64,000 bases of DNA from Paracoccaceae bacterium (GCA_027013095.1 JALUYI010000014.1:1-64000); one strand, 5' to 3'. Shown: positions 1 to 7,880, numbered from the stretch's first letter. A program made the numbers and translations. The notes: generated by a model not told the origin, from the letters alone.

Positions 1-286
1 TGCTCTTTGAATGGCCTCGCGTTCCAAGGGGCTGGACGAAATCACACCGACTGGCCCAGTTTTACACCGCGATTTGGCCCCTTTTTACTCCGGGATTGAC
101 ACCGCCATGATATGCCACCCAATCATCCCATCACCAACTTTCGGGCATTGCTCGGCGGGACTGCGGTTACCCTGAGAAAAACCACAATCGACTTTTTACC
201 GCCCCGTCAACTTTCGGGCATTACTCCGTGTTCATGACATGTTCCTCATAATGGCCAAATATGCGGCTTCGATCCAGTTGGGCCAA
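1..286. other. Intergenic left edge, no gene seen
   Basis: I see no convincing coding region in this stretch, which lies downstream of the last gene of the minus-strand operon. It contains two copies of a 15-base direct repeat (listed separately) and two similar pyrimidine-rich tracts, around 79-90 and 190-200. Repeats of this kind next to an accessory operon resemble the multiple terminal repeats of some insertion sequences. No transposase gene is visible here, so that reading is only an inference. Confidence 0.5.
135..222. repeat. Pair of 15-bp direct repeats
   Basis: The sequence CAACTTTCGGGCATT occurs exactly at 135-149 and again at 208-222, 73 bp apart in the same orientation. In both copies it is followed by TGCTC- or ACTCC-like bases. 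The repeat lies just outside the 3' end of the accessory operon and may be the end of a mobile element that continues to the left of the window. Confidence 0.6.
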
Positions 287-1522
287 CTATGCACGATCTG
301 CCCAGTCAGGCCTATTCCACTGTCGCAGCCTGAAGAGCAAAGCCGCCACCAAAATCGCAGCGCCCCACGAAACAAAATATGTGCCCGTTTTCAGCCCCGG
401 TATGAGACTCGGCGACAAACACATAGCGATAGCAATGGCGCTGAAGGCAAATGTTACATTTGATTTTGCCCGACCTGCGAGACCGTCAGGTACCGCTTGA
501 AGAATTCTCGCATCTATCAAGATACGGCTCATCCAGGCGAACAGCCCCATCGCCCCATGAAGAGCGGCCAAGAGATATAGGTTGGCGGTTTGGGCAAGGA
601 GAATGGTCGCGATTGCCACCAGCCCCGTGGTCACGCTCAGCCGGAAGCGTTCTATCCAGCGACTAGGCAAAACACTGAGGGCAAAAGCAGCTAAAAGCCC
701 GCCTACGGGCCAAGCGCTATCAACAACCCCAAATTCCCAACTTCCAAGGTTGAGATCGTCACGCACATAAGACGAAAGGATTGCGTTGGACAATTGGCCG
801 ATTGGCAGCACCAACCCCGCCAGCAAAATGAGTGGAACAAGGTGAGGGCGTGTCCGAAGAATTCTAAATCCCTCAAAAAAATCTCGGCTGGACTTGCCCT
901 TTTCGGCTCTCCCACCCGTGATCGCCATCAAGGGCAGGAGCACCGCGGCCGCAACGAGTATCACAGACGACGCAGCGGACAGGTAAAAGGCGACGCTTGT
1001 TTTAAAGGCGTTCAGACACCAGCCAGTCAACACTGTCGCAGCAGCAGTGCACAGAAGGTGGATCACGCGAGCACGTGCCATCGAGGTTGTCAGCGTTATT
1101 GAAGACGATACCTGCTTCAATGTTGCATCCAGCGCAGTTTCATATGCAAGGCGCCCCAGCGTGATTGCTACTGCGGCAGCAAAGAAAACGCGCTGATCAA
1201 ACGGTTGCTGATCTACGAGAACCCACCCAACCCCCGCCATTACCAGCGCAATAAGCAGGTGAGACAGCATAATGATGTACTTGCGGCGCGCGCGATCTAC
1301 CAATGTGCCGATGACATGGGATCCGAGCATGACCGTCAGCATCGATACCACGAAGACCTGGCCCACTTTGGCGACGTCGCCGGTGAAAACCAAAACGCTC
1401 CATCCAAAGCAGACCAGGTAGGACCCACGGCTAAAACCTGCGATAGCTTCGATCAAATAGACCAGCACGATAGGTCTGATAGACCGGGAGACGGCCACGT
1501 TGCGATCTGCGGGTTGGCTCAT
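287..1522 (-). CDS. MFS-family transporter, probable exporter of the operon product
   Basis: This is a hydrophobic protein of about 411 residues with the length and alternating hydrophobic segments of a 12-helix major facilitator superfamily carrier of the inner membrane. A motif-A-like loop (GTLVDRARRKY) lies after the second helix, around residues 72-82. I place the start at the ATG at 1522 because it overlaps the stop of the preceding nucleotidyltransferase-like gene as ATGA, the arrangement used at four other junctions of this operon; a TTG at 1537 would also be in frame. As the last gene of the eight-gene operon it most likely exports the product or gives self-resistance. The substrate cannot be read from sequence. 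Confidence 0.75.
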   Translation of the reverse strand: MSQPADRNVAVSRSIRPIVLVYLIEAIAGFSRGSYLVCFGWSVLVFTGDVAKVGQVFVVSMLTVMLGSHVIGTLVDRARRKYIIMLSHLLIALVMAGVGWVLVDQQPFDQRVFFAAAVAITLGRLAYETALDATLKQVSSSITLTTSMARARVIHLLCTAAATVLTGWCLNAFKTSVAFYLSAASSVILVAAAVLLPLMAITGGRAEKGKSSRDFFEGFRILRTRPHLVPLILLAGLVLPIGQLSNAILSSYVRDDLNLGSWEFGVVDSAWPVGGLLAAFALSVLPSRWIERFRLSVTTGLVAIATILLAQTANLYLLAALHGAMGLFAWMSRILIDARILQAVPDGLAGRAKSNVTFAFSAIAIAMCLSPSLIPGLKTGTYFVSWGAAILVAALLFRLRQWNRPDWADRA

Positions 1523-2580
1523 GGTCCTGCGGTCCAATCCAAATTGCGCTCAATGAATTCGCGGTGGCTGAAGCTGATGCCTCCCAGCACACCCTCGCGA
1601 AAGGCGAACTCTTCAAGGAACAACCGTTCCTTCACAAGGAGCGGATTCCCAGCGGCGCGCGCGAGCTTTTCTTCCTTCAGCAGATCAAGCGCCTCAGCAC
1701 ATGAGGGCATCACAGATGACGAATCCAGGCGATTGCGAATGAGTGCCGCGATCTCGTCCAGCACCGGGAAAACCCTATATGGGTAATCCTTCCTGCCGTC
1801 CGTTGAAGTCGGAAGATCAAAAAGCAGCTCTAAAGCTTGCTTAGTGACGTCGCCAAACAACCGAGGGTTCATCCGCTGAAGATAAGCCGGGAACCATCTG
1901 AGGTTGGGGTTGGTGACGCCAGAAATGGTATAGAGAGCAACCACCTGCCTAATCAGGTAGGTTCGGGTCATTTCAACGATATAAAACTCGTTTTGTGCCT
2001 GCATCGCCCCAAGGACGTCCTTGAACACCCAGAAGAACGACCCAAAACACCGATAGGTCAGGAAATTATACATTTCCCGATGTGTCTCGGTGAAAATCTG
2101 ATCCCTTAGCGGTCCACCGGTGTTGAGGTCGATGCCCACAGTGCATCGGTGAAACAGCTTTTCCTCACCGCTGGTGAAAGGGCTGGAAGAGGTCACATCG
2201 GCTTGGCCGGCGACATATCGAAAACGGGCTTCGATCTTCTCCTTTAGCTTCTCAACTTCCTCAAAAGTCCAATACTCGACTTCAAGGTGTGTGGGGTCTC
2301 CGGGGATGTAGTCCAGCGTCCTGCGAACGAACTCGTGATCCTCCCGACAATGCATCATGTCAGGGTTGTGAAACATGGAGTGACCACATCCACGAATATC
2401 GCCGAACGAGTTCAGGCGATCACAGATCACGTAGACGTCCAAGTCAGATTGGTGGTTGCCGATGCCTTCCACCAACGTACCGCTCACGACAACCTGGCCC
2501 CTGCCTGGGATGTGAACCAGGTTCACGATTTCTTGTTTCGTGATGGTCTTTTTTCCGTTCTCGAATGTTAACAGCATCAT
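1519..2580 (-). CDS. Nucleotidyltransferase-fold protein
   Basis: The 353-residue product carries an N-terminal nucleotidyltransferase signature: a Ser33-Gly34-Thr35 turn followed eleven residues later by Asp46-Leu-Asp48, the metal-binding Asp pair of the pol-beta-type superfamily. A strand with LEVEYW further on (about residues 99-104) could supply the third carboxylate. The rest is mostly helical and not recognised. The start at 2580 overlaps the stop of the upstream cyclotransferase-like gene by 4 nt (ATGA). Family members transfer nucleotidyl groups to sugars, antibiotics, proteins or RNA. Within this operon an activating or AMP-type transfer to a small molecule is plausible, but the substrate is unknown. 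I do not recognise a named orthologue. Confidence 0.65.
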   Translation of the reverse strand: MMLLTFENGKKTITKQEIVNLVHIPGRGQVVVSGTLVEGIGNHQSDLDVYVICDRLNSFGDIRGCGHSMFHNPDMMHCREDHEFVRRTLDYIPGDPTHLEVEYWTFEEVEKLKEKIEARFRYVAGQADVTSSSPFTSGEEKLFHRCTVGIDLNTGGPLRDQIFTETHREMYNFLTYRCFGSFFWVFKDVLGAMQAQNEFYIVEMTRTYLIRQVVALYTISGVTNPNLRWFPAYLQRMNPRLFGDVTKQALELLFDLPTSTDGRKDYPYRVFPVLDEIAALIRNRLDSSSVMPSCAEALDLLKEEKLARAAGNPLLVKERLFLEEFAFREGVLGGISFSHREFIERNLDWTAGP

Positions 2581-3020
2581 AGATCCTCACCCGCACGTGG
2601 CCGGTGGGCGGGCGGGACGTATGAATTTTCTACCGGAAACTCGGAAAGTGGACCGCCCGAAATACCGACGATGGCATCTGTGCGCTTAAAATAGGCTGAG
2701 GCTTCGACAACCTGTTCGCCCGGTTCGTTACCCCCTGTTTCTCTGACTAAAATGCTTTTGCGGAAATACCCGTCCTTACGGTCCGTGCCCTCAAACTTGT
2801 CAACAGCAATCAGTGTGGATTGGTCGACCCGGTACAGTTCACCGTTTACGCACTCGCCTGTGTTCGGCTCATTATTGAGAACCGGCGAATTCCAGCGACC
2901 AGCAATGTATAGAGGATATTTCTCGCAGGTTGTCGCCGGGCCTAGAAACTCCGCCCTGTCCATAAGACCGGCATGGTTTGCGAAACCTCTTTTCAGGGTG
3001 CCATACACAAATAGCAACAT
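2577..3020 (-). CDS. Gamma-glutamylamine cyclotransferase-like (AIG2/GGCT fold) protein
   Basis: The 147-residue protein opens with YGTLKRG and an N-H a few residues later, the substrate-loop pattern of the GGACT branch of the gamma-glutamyl cyclotransferase fold. Glu77 in VDKFEG sits where the catalytic glutamate is expected. YPLYIAG and the ENGELY-like segment around residues 35-63 also fit GGACT. Known members release 5-oxoproline from gamma-glutamyl-amines. In butirosin biosynthesis a related enzyme (BtrG) removes a gamma-glutamyl protecting group. A deprotection step would fit an operon that also has an aminotransferase, but this is inference. The start at 3020 has GGAG and G-rich sequence upstream. 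The gene ends in the ATGA of the next gene. Confidence 0.75.
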   Translation of the reverse strand: MLLFVYGTLKRGFANHAGLMDRAEFLGPATTCEKYPLYIAGRWNSPVLNNEPNTGECVNGELYRVDQSTLIAVDKFEGTDRKDGYFRKSILVRETGGNEPGEQVVEASAYFKRTDAIVGISGGPLSEFPVENSYVPPAHRPRAGEDL

Positions 3021-3035
3021 TGCCCCCTAAACTCC

Positions 3036-3689
3036 TCAAAACTGGTTAACGTTAATATCTTGCACAATGTCCGCCGCTAGCTGGGCGGCGTTCGCGGTGT
3101 GAGGCGACAGTATCCGCCATTGGTTTTCGATAGCGAGCCTGTCCAAAACGACCTTTTGAGTCCTTTGATAGCTGATGAAATTCGCTGTCGATATTTTGTC
3201 GTAGCCGTCCAAAACGCCACATTCTGATGCCGTGAAGGCGGGTTTTCGCTCGGCGGCCAGCTCCGGGGAAACATCGAGATAGAAGGTCTGAGAAGGTTTG
3301 CTAAGACCCACCAGAACCCTGTTCAACAGGTCAAATTCATGGCGGTTTCGTGTGGCAAAACGCGCCAGGAATTTGAAGTACCATCCGTCCATTATAACGG
3401 TTCCACCTGCTTTCAGCCTGGGCTCCACGGCGTGCTGATCAATAAGATGGAACCAGCCAGCCATTCGCAAAATGTCGCTCAGATTTCGGTCCTTTGTACG
3501 GGCCGCCTGTTTGGATGCCTCGCCGTACATCTCCTCAAAAAGGAGAGCCACTTTAGATCGAATTTTGGTTGGCGAATGCCGTAGAAACTCTTTCTTTTTG
3601 ACGACGAAGGCATCAGGCAGTAGTTGCTTCAACTCACCGCAAAGCGTCGTTTTGCCGGAGCCATCGATCCCTTCAATCGTCAAAAACAT
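3036..3689 (-). CDS. Thymidylate-kinase-like P-loop kinase
   Basis: The 217-residue protein starts with a Walker A loop, GIDGSGKTT at residues 7-15, exactly as in dTMP kinases. It continues with an IMDGWYFKFLAR segment in the place of the DR(Y/W) substrate motif of that family. The LID and acceptor regions diverge from housekeeping Tmk: the family DRY sequence is replaced by DGW and the arginine-rich LID is not obvious. A phosphotransfer to a nucleoside monophosphate or similar acceptor is the likely chemistry. It sits 88 nt downstream of the formyltransferase-like gene and 15 nt upstream of the cyclotransferase-like gene. I regard it as a pathway enzyme rather than the cell's essential Tmk, which would need a genome check. 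Confidence 0.7.
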   Translation of the reverse strand: MFLTIEGIDGSGKTTLCGELKQLLPDAFVVKKKEFLRHSPTKIRSKVALLFEEMYGEASKQAARTKDRNLSDILRMAGWFHLIDQHAVEPRLKAGGTVIMDGWYFKFLARFATRNRHEFDLLNRVLVGLSKPSQTFYLDVSPELAAERKPAFTASECGVLDGYDKISTANFISYQRTQKVVLDRLAIENQWRILSPHTANAAQLAADIVQDINVNQF

Positions 3690-3777
3690 CTAAAATCCTT
3701 CGTTTTATCATACGCACCAGCTCACCGGCATGTCGCCGATTGGAACGTTTCAGTCGGTCTCTCAGAACGCCCCAAGG

Positions 3778-4455
3778 CTACAAGATAACCGGCAGCGTCT
3801 GTGATCTCTTGCCACAACACAGCTCGAGCGCTCGGGTTAAACACGGTCGGTCACTATCGCCCTTTTGCTTGTTCTCGTGCCTGGTGATGTCGTCCGGGTT
3901 CGCCGGGTCACCGTCAAAAACCACTTCGGGGCCGAGGCAAATGAGCGGACCTTCGTCGACTCCGCTGGTTACCCTGTGCACGCTAGTGCGCGTGGTCAGG
4001 TTGCCGTCTCTGATAGAACGCGCCAATCCGCCGATCCCGACATAGCGAGGCTTGCGCGACATGGGGTCAAATACACTGAGGTCTGCCGGGTGCACGTTGA
4101 TCATGCGTTCGCCGTAGCGCGTCAGTATTTCACCGCTGAGAACTTTGCGGAACGCCAACACGATTAGGTCGATTGGTCCCTCACAGGTTTCGAAACGGTC
4201 TAGCGTCTGCACCACCGGCAACAATGCCGCTTCGCGCCTCGCCCGGCTGCCGGGATCGTTCGGGTCGAATATCCCGGGAATGTCGTGCACCGCGACAAGA
4301 ATACTGCGACCGGCTGCCAGTCTGGTCGAGGGTGTGCCGGGGCGATCTGACACCAACTGCCGCACACGCCATTCCGGATTCTTGTCGCAAAAGGCCAAGA
4401 CCGTTGCGAAATTTCCTGGCCCCCAGCTAGAGAAGCATACGATGTTGCCAGTCAT
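3778..4455 (-). CDS. PurN-like formyltransferase domain protein
   Basis: The 225-residue product matches the 10-formyltetrahydrofolate-dependent formyltransferase domain. The catalytic set is present: Asn120 and His122 in INVHP, and Asp167 in SVHRVTSGVDEGP, matching the Asn-His-Asp triad of glycinamide ribonucleotide formyltransferase. The N-terminal part lacks the usual GSGTN phosphate loop, having SSWGPGN instead, so the acceptor may not be GAR. It starts inside the aminotransferase stop (ATGA overlap), which suggests it formylates an amine made by that aminotransferase. It could alternatively be a sugar N-formyltransferase. Folate dependence and acceptor are inferred from family only. The C-terminal tail of about 35 residues has no recognisable motif. 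Confidence 0.7.
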   Translation of the reverse strand: MTGNIVCFSSWGPGNFATVLAFCDKNPEWRVRQLVSDRPGTPSTRLAAGRSILVAVHDIPGIFDPNDPGSRARREAALLPVVQTLDRFETCEGPIDLIVLAFRKVLSGEILTRYGERMINVHPADLSVFDPMSRKPRYVGIGGLARSIRDGNLTTRTSVHRVTSGVDEGPLICLGPEVVFDGDPANPDDITRHENKQKGDSDRPCLTRALELCCGKRSQTLPVIL

Positions 4456-5717
4456 GCGGCATCTCTCATCGCTGAACCGATGATTTCTGCCGCGAGGACG
4501 ATCTCTTCATTACTAACGATATATGGCGGGTGAAAGATGAGCGAACGTTTTGCCAACCCGGTGGTAGCGTGCAAGATCCCTGTGGGACGTGCACACATCA
4601 GTGCCTCGGAACTTCGCGCGGTTTGCCCTTCACCATCAAAGTCAAGCCGTACAACCGAACCCTGGGCGAAACTGCTTTGTATCAGCCCGTTGGGTAGGTG
4701 AGACTTAATGGCAGCCAAGAAGCGTTCGCCGATGCCCCTCACCCGGACAAGATTCAGTTCCTCCAGCCGATCAAGAACACGGTCAGCCACAGTCAGACCG
4801 AGTTCGTAATTCAGATATGTACAGCTATGTGTGCCAGGCTTGAAAGTTTCGGCTAAACCAGTGTCTTCGGCCACCCAAATGGCGGAAAGGGGGGTTATCC
4901 CGTTGGTCAGGCCCTTGGAGAACGCAACTATGTCGGGCGACAGGTCTTTGGACGCATGGCAAAATAGCGGCCCAAACCGATAGAGACCGGAGAATATCTC
5001 ATCGACGATGCTCAGGCCGCCATGTTCGTGTACAAGCGCTTCGAGGCGTTGCAGATACCGCGCGGGTAGATCGAGCATTCCGGCCACATTCTGTATGGCT
5101 TCATAGATCAGGATCGGAGATGCCCCGGAGGGATCAACAACACCTAACCGCTCGTCGTGGAATTGGTCTTCGACTTCTTTGAGGCAGAGATCGGTTGCAG
5201 CATCGAGCGACAAACCGGTTCGCTCCGCGACAAGACAGGGATTGGCCAACCGCACAACCGGCACCCCGAGATGAGTGCCTAATGTATAGCGACGCGACGC
5301 GGAGAGATGGGATGTAAATAGGCTTCGCCCATGATAAGCGCCATCGATGACGAACAGGGTGACACGTTGGTGTTGGGACAGCGCGACTTTCAAAGCCAGC
5401 TCGATGGCTTGTGCACCCCCCAGCTCCAGCCCCAAGAAACCACGTCGGCCAAGGGCCTGGAAAATTAGCGTCTCCAGCCGTTCCGCATAGACCATGCGCA
5501 ACCGACTCTCACCAGTTTGTGGCTTGGCAACGGGCGCTGATAGTGCATCGATCCCTGTGAGTAGCGTTCGATCATATCCCAGGATTGCGGTGCCGCTGCT
5601 GGCCTGGAAGTCCAGAAAACTGCAATCCGGAGTTTGAAGTCTGCATCCCTCCGTGCCTGTTACCATCAGAGGCGTGGAATTTCGGTAGACGAAATCTCCC
5701 TTCAGAAGACGGCTCAT
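4452..5717 (-). CDS. Class III PLP-dependent aminotransferase (diaminobutyrate/EctB-like)
   Basis: This 421-residue fold-type I aminotransferase has SIVDEIFSGLYRFG carrying Asp239, which binds the PLP ring nitrogen, and AFSKGL carrying the Schiff-base Lys268. The N-terminal LDFQASSGTAILGYD segment resembles the 2,4-diaminobutyrate/EctB branch of class III enzymes, which transfer omega-amino groups. The start at 5717 overlaps the upstream NDK-like gene by 4 nt and its end overlaps the formyltransferase-like gene by 4 nt, so the three should be translated together. A role in making the amine that is later formylated or glutamylated is likely. The exact keto substrate cannot be told from sequence. 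Confidence 0.8.
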   Translation of the reverse strand: MSRLLKGDFVYRNSTPLMVTGTEGCRLQTPDCSFLDFQASSGTAILGYDRTLLTGIDALSAPVAKPQTGESRLRMVYAERLETLIFQALGRRGFLGLELGGAQAIELALKVALSQHQRVTLFVIDGAYHGRSLFTSHLSASRRYTLGTHLGVPVVRLANPCLVAERTGLSLDAATDLCLKEVEDQFHDERLGVVDPSGASPILIYEAIQNVAGMLDLPARYLQRLEALVHEHGGLSIVDEIFSGLYRFGPLFCHASKDLSPDIVAFSKGLTNGITPLSAIWVAEDTGLAETFKPGTHSCTYLNYELGLTVADRVLDRLEELNLVRVRGIGERFLAAIKSHLPNGLIQSSFAQGSVVRLDFDGEGQTARSSEALMCARPTGILHATTGLAKRSLIFHPPYIVSNEEIVLAAEIIGSAMRDAA

Positions 5718-6619
5718 GTTTGCGTCTCACAGTCGAAAACGCCGCGCATTCCGGCGTGACTATATTCCAGAAAATTTGCCGCAATGGTTATCCAATCCCA
5801 ACGCGACAAACCGAACCGATCGCAGTAAGCGTCACGAAGCTGGTAGGGATCGGTTCGTAAAGTTTCCTTGTCAGAATTGATGGCCCCGGAAAACTCCTCT
5901 CCTAACCGATCCACGAGGGCATTGAGCTCAAGCGGATGCGAAGGATAGTGCGTTTCCAGGGAGGCGATTTGTTCGGTGACGAGCGCAGAAGGTCGTTCTC
6001 CGTCCATCATGGCAGCGACCCGCTGGCGTCCGGATGAGTCGAACAGAACGCCGAGTTCGCGAACAAAGTCAATGAACTCGTCCGGGCAATGGATGAAGTT
6101 CAAAGTCCCCGCTTTTGCGCCGATTTGACTGCGCAGATGGGTTGCGTTGCGGAGGCGCTGGTTGGTGTTCCCCTTAATTTGCGTCAAGCGGACAGAGGCC
6201 TCCTGCGCAACAGCTGTGTCTCGCAGCAGCACAAAGAGCGACGGTCCGTTGCACAGCAGTTCGTCAATCAAGGGGTAGCGCTGTACGCGAGCGACATTTA
6301 GTTCATATCGCCAGAGCTCCCTCCACATGAAACGATCAAACTCAAACGGCATGCTGCCGACTGCCGAAAAACCATGAGATTCAAGCACAGAGATGATACG
6401 CGTCCCCGCGCGTCCCACGAACGCATCTGGCTTAAGCAGCACAAAAGTGAAATCCGAGTAAGTCGATACGGGGGCCTGAAGGCCCACCGATAGATCGTGA
6501 GAGGATTCCTGATAGTAGGACTCCAAGCCATAATGGTACATCTTGCTCGCGTTGCCGGAAACAACACGTTGGTCCGGCAGCTGGAGTTTTTGAGAGACAT
6601 CGTCTGTTCGAGCGATCAT
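5714..6619 (-). CDS. Nucleoside-diphosphate-kinase-like domain in a larger protein
   Basis: The 301-residue protein contains an NDK-like domain at about residues 57-182 between a leader of about 55 residues and a C-terminal region of about 115 residues. The landmarks of NDP kinase are kept: Lys63 in LLKPDAF, the KGNT segment at 149-152 with Arg155 and Arg163 following, and Asn174-x-x-His177 in NFIHCPD, aligning with the catalytic Asn-Ile-Ile-His of Ndk. A bona fide Ndk is only about 140 residues, so the flanking parts are unusual. The C-terminal part has a TDPYQLRDAYCDRFG segment I do not recognise. It overlaps both neighbours by 4 nt. A gamma-phosphate transfer to an NDP-like intermediate, or phosphohistidine chemistry, is the likely role. 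Confidence 0.7.
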   Translation of the reverse strand: MIARTDDVSQKLQLPDQRVVSGNASKMYHYGLESYYQESSHDLSVGLQAPVSTYSDFTFVLLKPDAFVGRAGTRIISVLESHGFSAVGSMPFEFDRFMWRELWRYELNVARVQRYPLIDELLCNGPSLFVLLRDTAVAQEASVRLTQIKGNTNQRLRNATHLRSQIGAKAGTLNFIHCPDEFIDFVRELGVLFDSSGRQRVAAMMDGERPSALVTEQIASLETHYPSHPLELNALVDRLGEEFSGAINSDKETLRTDPYQLRDAYCDRFGLSRWDWITIAANFLEYSHAGMRGVFDCETQT

Positions 6620-7683
6620 GCAGTTACCTCGACCTCTTCACGCTTCGAACGGCTCGTAGAGAGAGTGCGCAGTAGGTCGTAGGGGTTAGCAAAAGCGATT
6701 TTGTATATGTTGTTGCTGGCCATGCCAGACCGCATCATGTTGCCGAGTTGGGCAACGACTGACTGGCTTCCGCCAGCCACGATCCCCTGATCCTGATAAA
6801 GGAGCGTATTGTCAGCATGGGAGACGAGCTTGCGCCCTCCAAGGCGCTTGCCGGGGATGCGGTCGGTCATTAACAATAGATTGTCAGCGCTGATGAGATC
6901 GACAAATTTACGGCAGACGTTGATATCGACGTGGTCACCGTCGAAGTTCAGGCAAACTTTCAGGTTGCCTTTCCAGGCCTGCCGAATGATTGCAGCAGGC
7001 ACCGGTCCAATCACATCGTCTATGGTGGTCTCGGACCAGTTCTGTGCAAGGATCTCCGCAATCTGAGTGGCGCGTTCTTCACGCTCTTCGCGCGTCCTCC
7101 AAGTGTGCTTAAAATTGAGCGGCATGTCGTTAAACATGTGGTCCGTAATAATCGGCCCCAGCCCTTCGCTCGCCAAGGTCTCGCACATCTCATTGATGAG
7201 CTTCGCGCTTGCTTCAGGGTTGTCCTTACGGAAGTGCCCCAGTGCGGGCATAACGCCTTGTTTGAGCAGAGTTCGAGCGATCCACAGCGTGCTTTCGGGA
7301 TGATCAGGATCATCTCCAAGCTCGTAGTCCGGGGACAGGACACAATAGACCAAGCCCTTCGGTCCCAGAGCTGCGATCCGGTGCCATTTTCCGATCTCGG
7401 GGCTCCAACAGCCTTTCTCTGGCGTGCCGCCAACCAAAGAAAGGATCGGGCCTTCAAGGGCTATGCCGACAATGTTGCGCAACTCGCCGCGCTCGCGAGC
7501 GACTTCATAAAGCTGCATCAAGCCCTCGAAATTTTCGAGCTCACCAACCGACAGGCTGAACACGAGCACCACTGCGATGTCTTCTACCTTCAGCAAGCTG
7601 TCGATATGTTGAAGATCCACCTCATTGGGCTTAGACAGATCGGCATCACCGACTCCATGGCAATGAAAATCAATTGGTGTCAC
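6616..7683 (-). CDS. NagA-like amidohydrolase (N-acetylglucosamine-6-P deacetylase family)
   Basis: First gene of the operon, 355 residues. Metal and catalytic positions of the NagA branch of the amidohydrolase superfamily are visible: His7-Cys-His9 at the N-terminus, Glu77 in ALEGP, His150 in ALGH, His182 in ITDHMFNDMP, His251 in DGDHVD and the catalytic Asp274 in LMTDRIPG. The family hydrolyses N-acyl groups from amino sugar phosphates. Here a deacetylase or deformylase step on the cluster's intermediate is inferred. The start is a GTG at 7683 with AAGGAG 7 nt upstream. The upstream AT-rich region must contain the operon promoter. It is shorter than NagA (about 380 residues) and has an insertion of charged residues around 195-215. 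Confidence 0.75.
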   Translation of the reverse strand: MTPIDFHCHGVGDADLSKPNEVDLQHIDSLLKVEDIAVVLVFSLSVGELENFEGLMQLYEVARERGELRNIVGIALEGPILSLVGGTPEKGCWSPEIGKWHRIAALGPKGLVYCVLSPDYELGDDPDHPESTLWIARTLLKQGVMPALGHFRKDNPEASAKLINEMCETLASEGLGPIITDHMFNDMPLNFKHTWRTREEREERATQIAEILAQNWSETTIDDVIGPVPAAIIRQAWKGNLKVCLNFDGDHVDINVCRKFVDLISADNLLLMTDRIPGKRLGGRKLVSHADNTLLYQDQGIVAGGSQSVVAQLGNMMRSGMASNNIYKIAFANPYDLLRTLSTSRSKREEVEVTA

Positions 7684-7880
7684 TTTTTACTCCTTACTCC
7701 GTTGTGTGAAATTATCCAGCTAACATAGCTTTGAAATCTGTTGCGAAATAGAAAGCCAGCTAATTTATGCGACCTTCGTATTAAATTAAAGCGCCACATA
7801 AATCTTTAAGCTCTGCAGTCGCCTTATGGAAGAGTATGTCTAGATATTGATCATGGTCAAGTGGCAATTTGCAGTCAGTG
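7684..7880 (-). promoter_or_regulatory. AT-rich leader and probable promoter region of the eight-gene operon
   Basis: This AT-rich stretch is the only sizeable gap upstream of the operon. TTAGCTGG (minus strand) occurs twice, at 7716-7723 and 7756-7763, exactly 40 bp apart. The first copy lies within an AGCTA-ACA-TAGCT palindrome at 7718-7730, next to a GATAAT that could be a -10 element (7711-7716). I could not assign a well-spaced -35 box, so the promoter itself is uncertain. The repeats are candidate operators. No regulator gene for them is visible in the window. Confidence 0.4.

Noticed and set aside
3036-3689. Housekeeping thymidylate kinase (tmk)
   Set aside because: The Walker A fits, but DRY/LID motifs diverge and the gene lies within the accessory operon; a pathway enzyme is more probable. 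A genome-wide check for another tmk would decide.
5714-6619. Housekeeping nucleoside diphosphate kinase (ndk)
   Set aside because: The protein is twice the normal size and coupled to an aminotransferase in an accessory operon.
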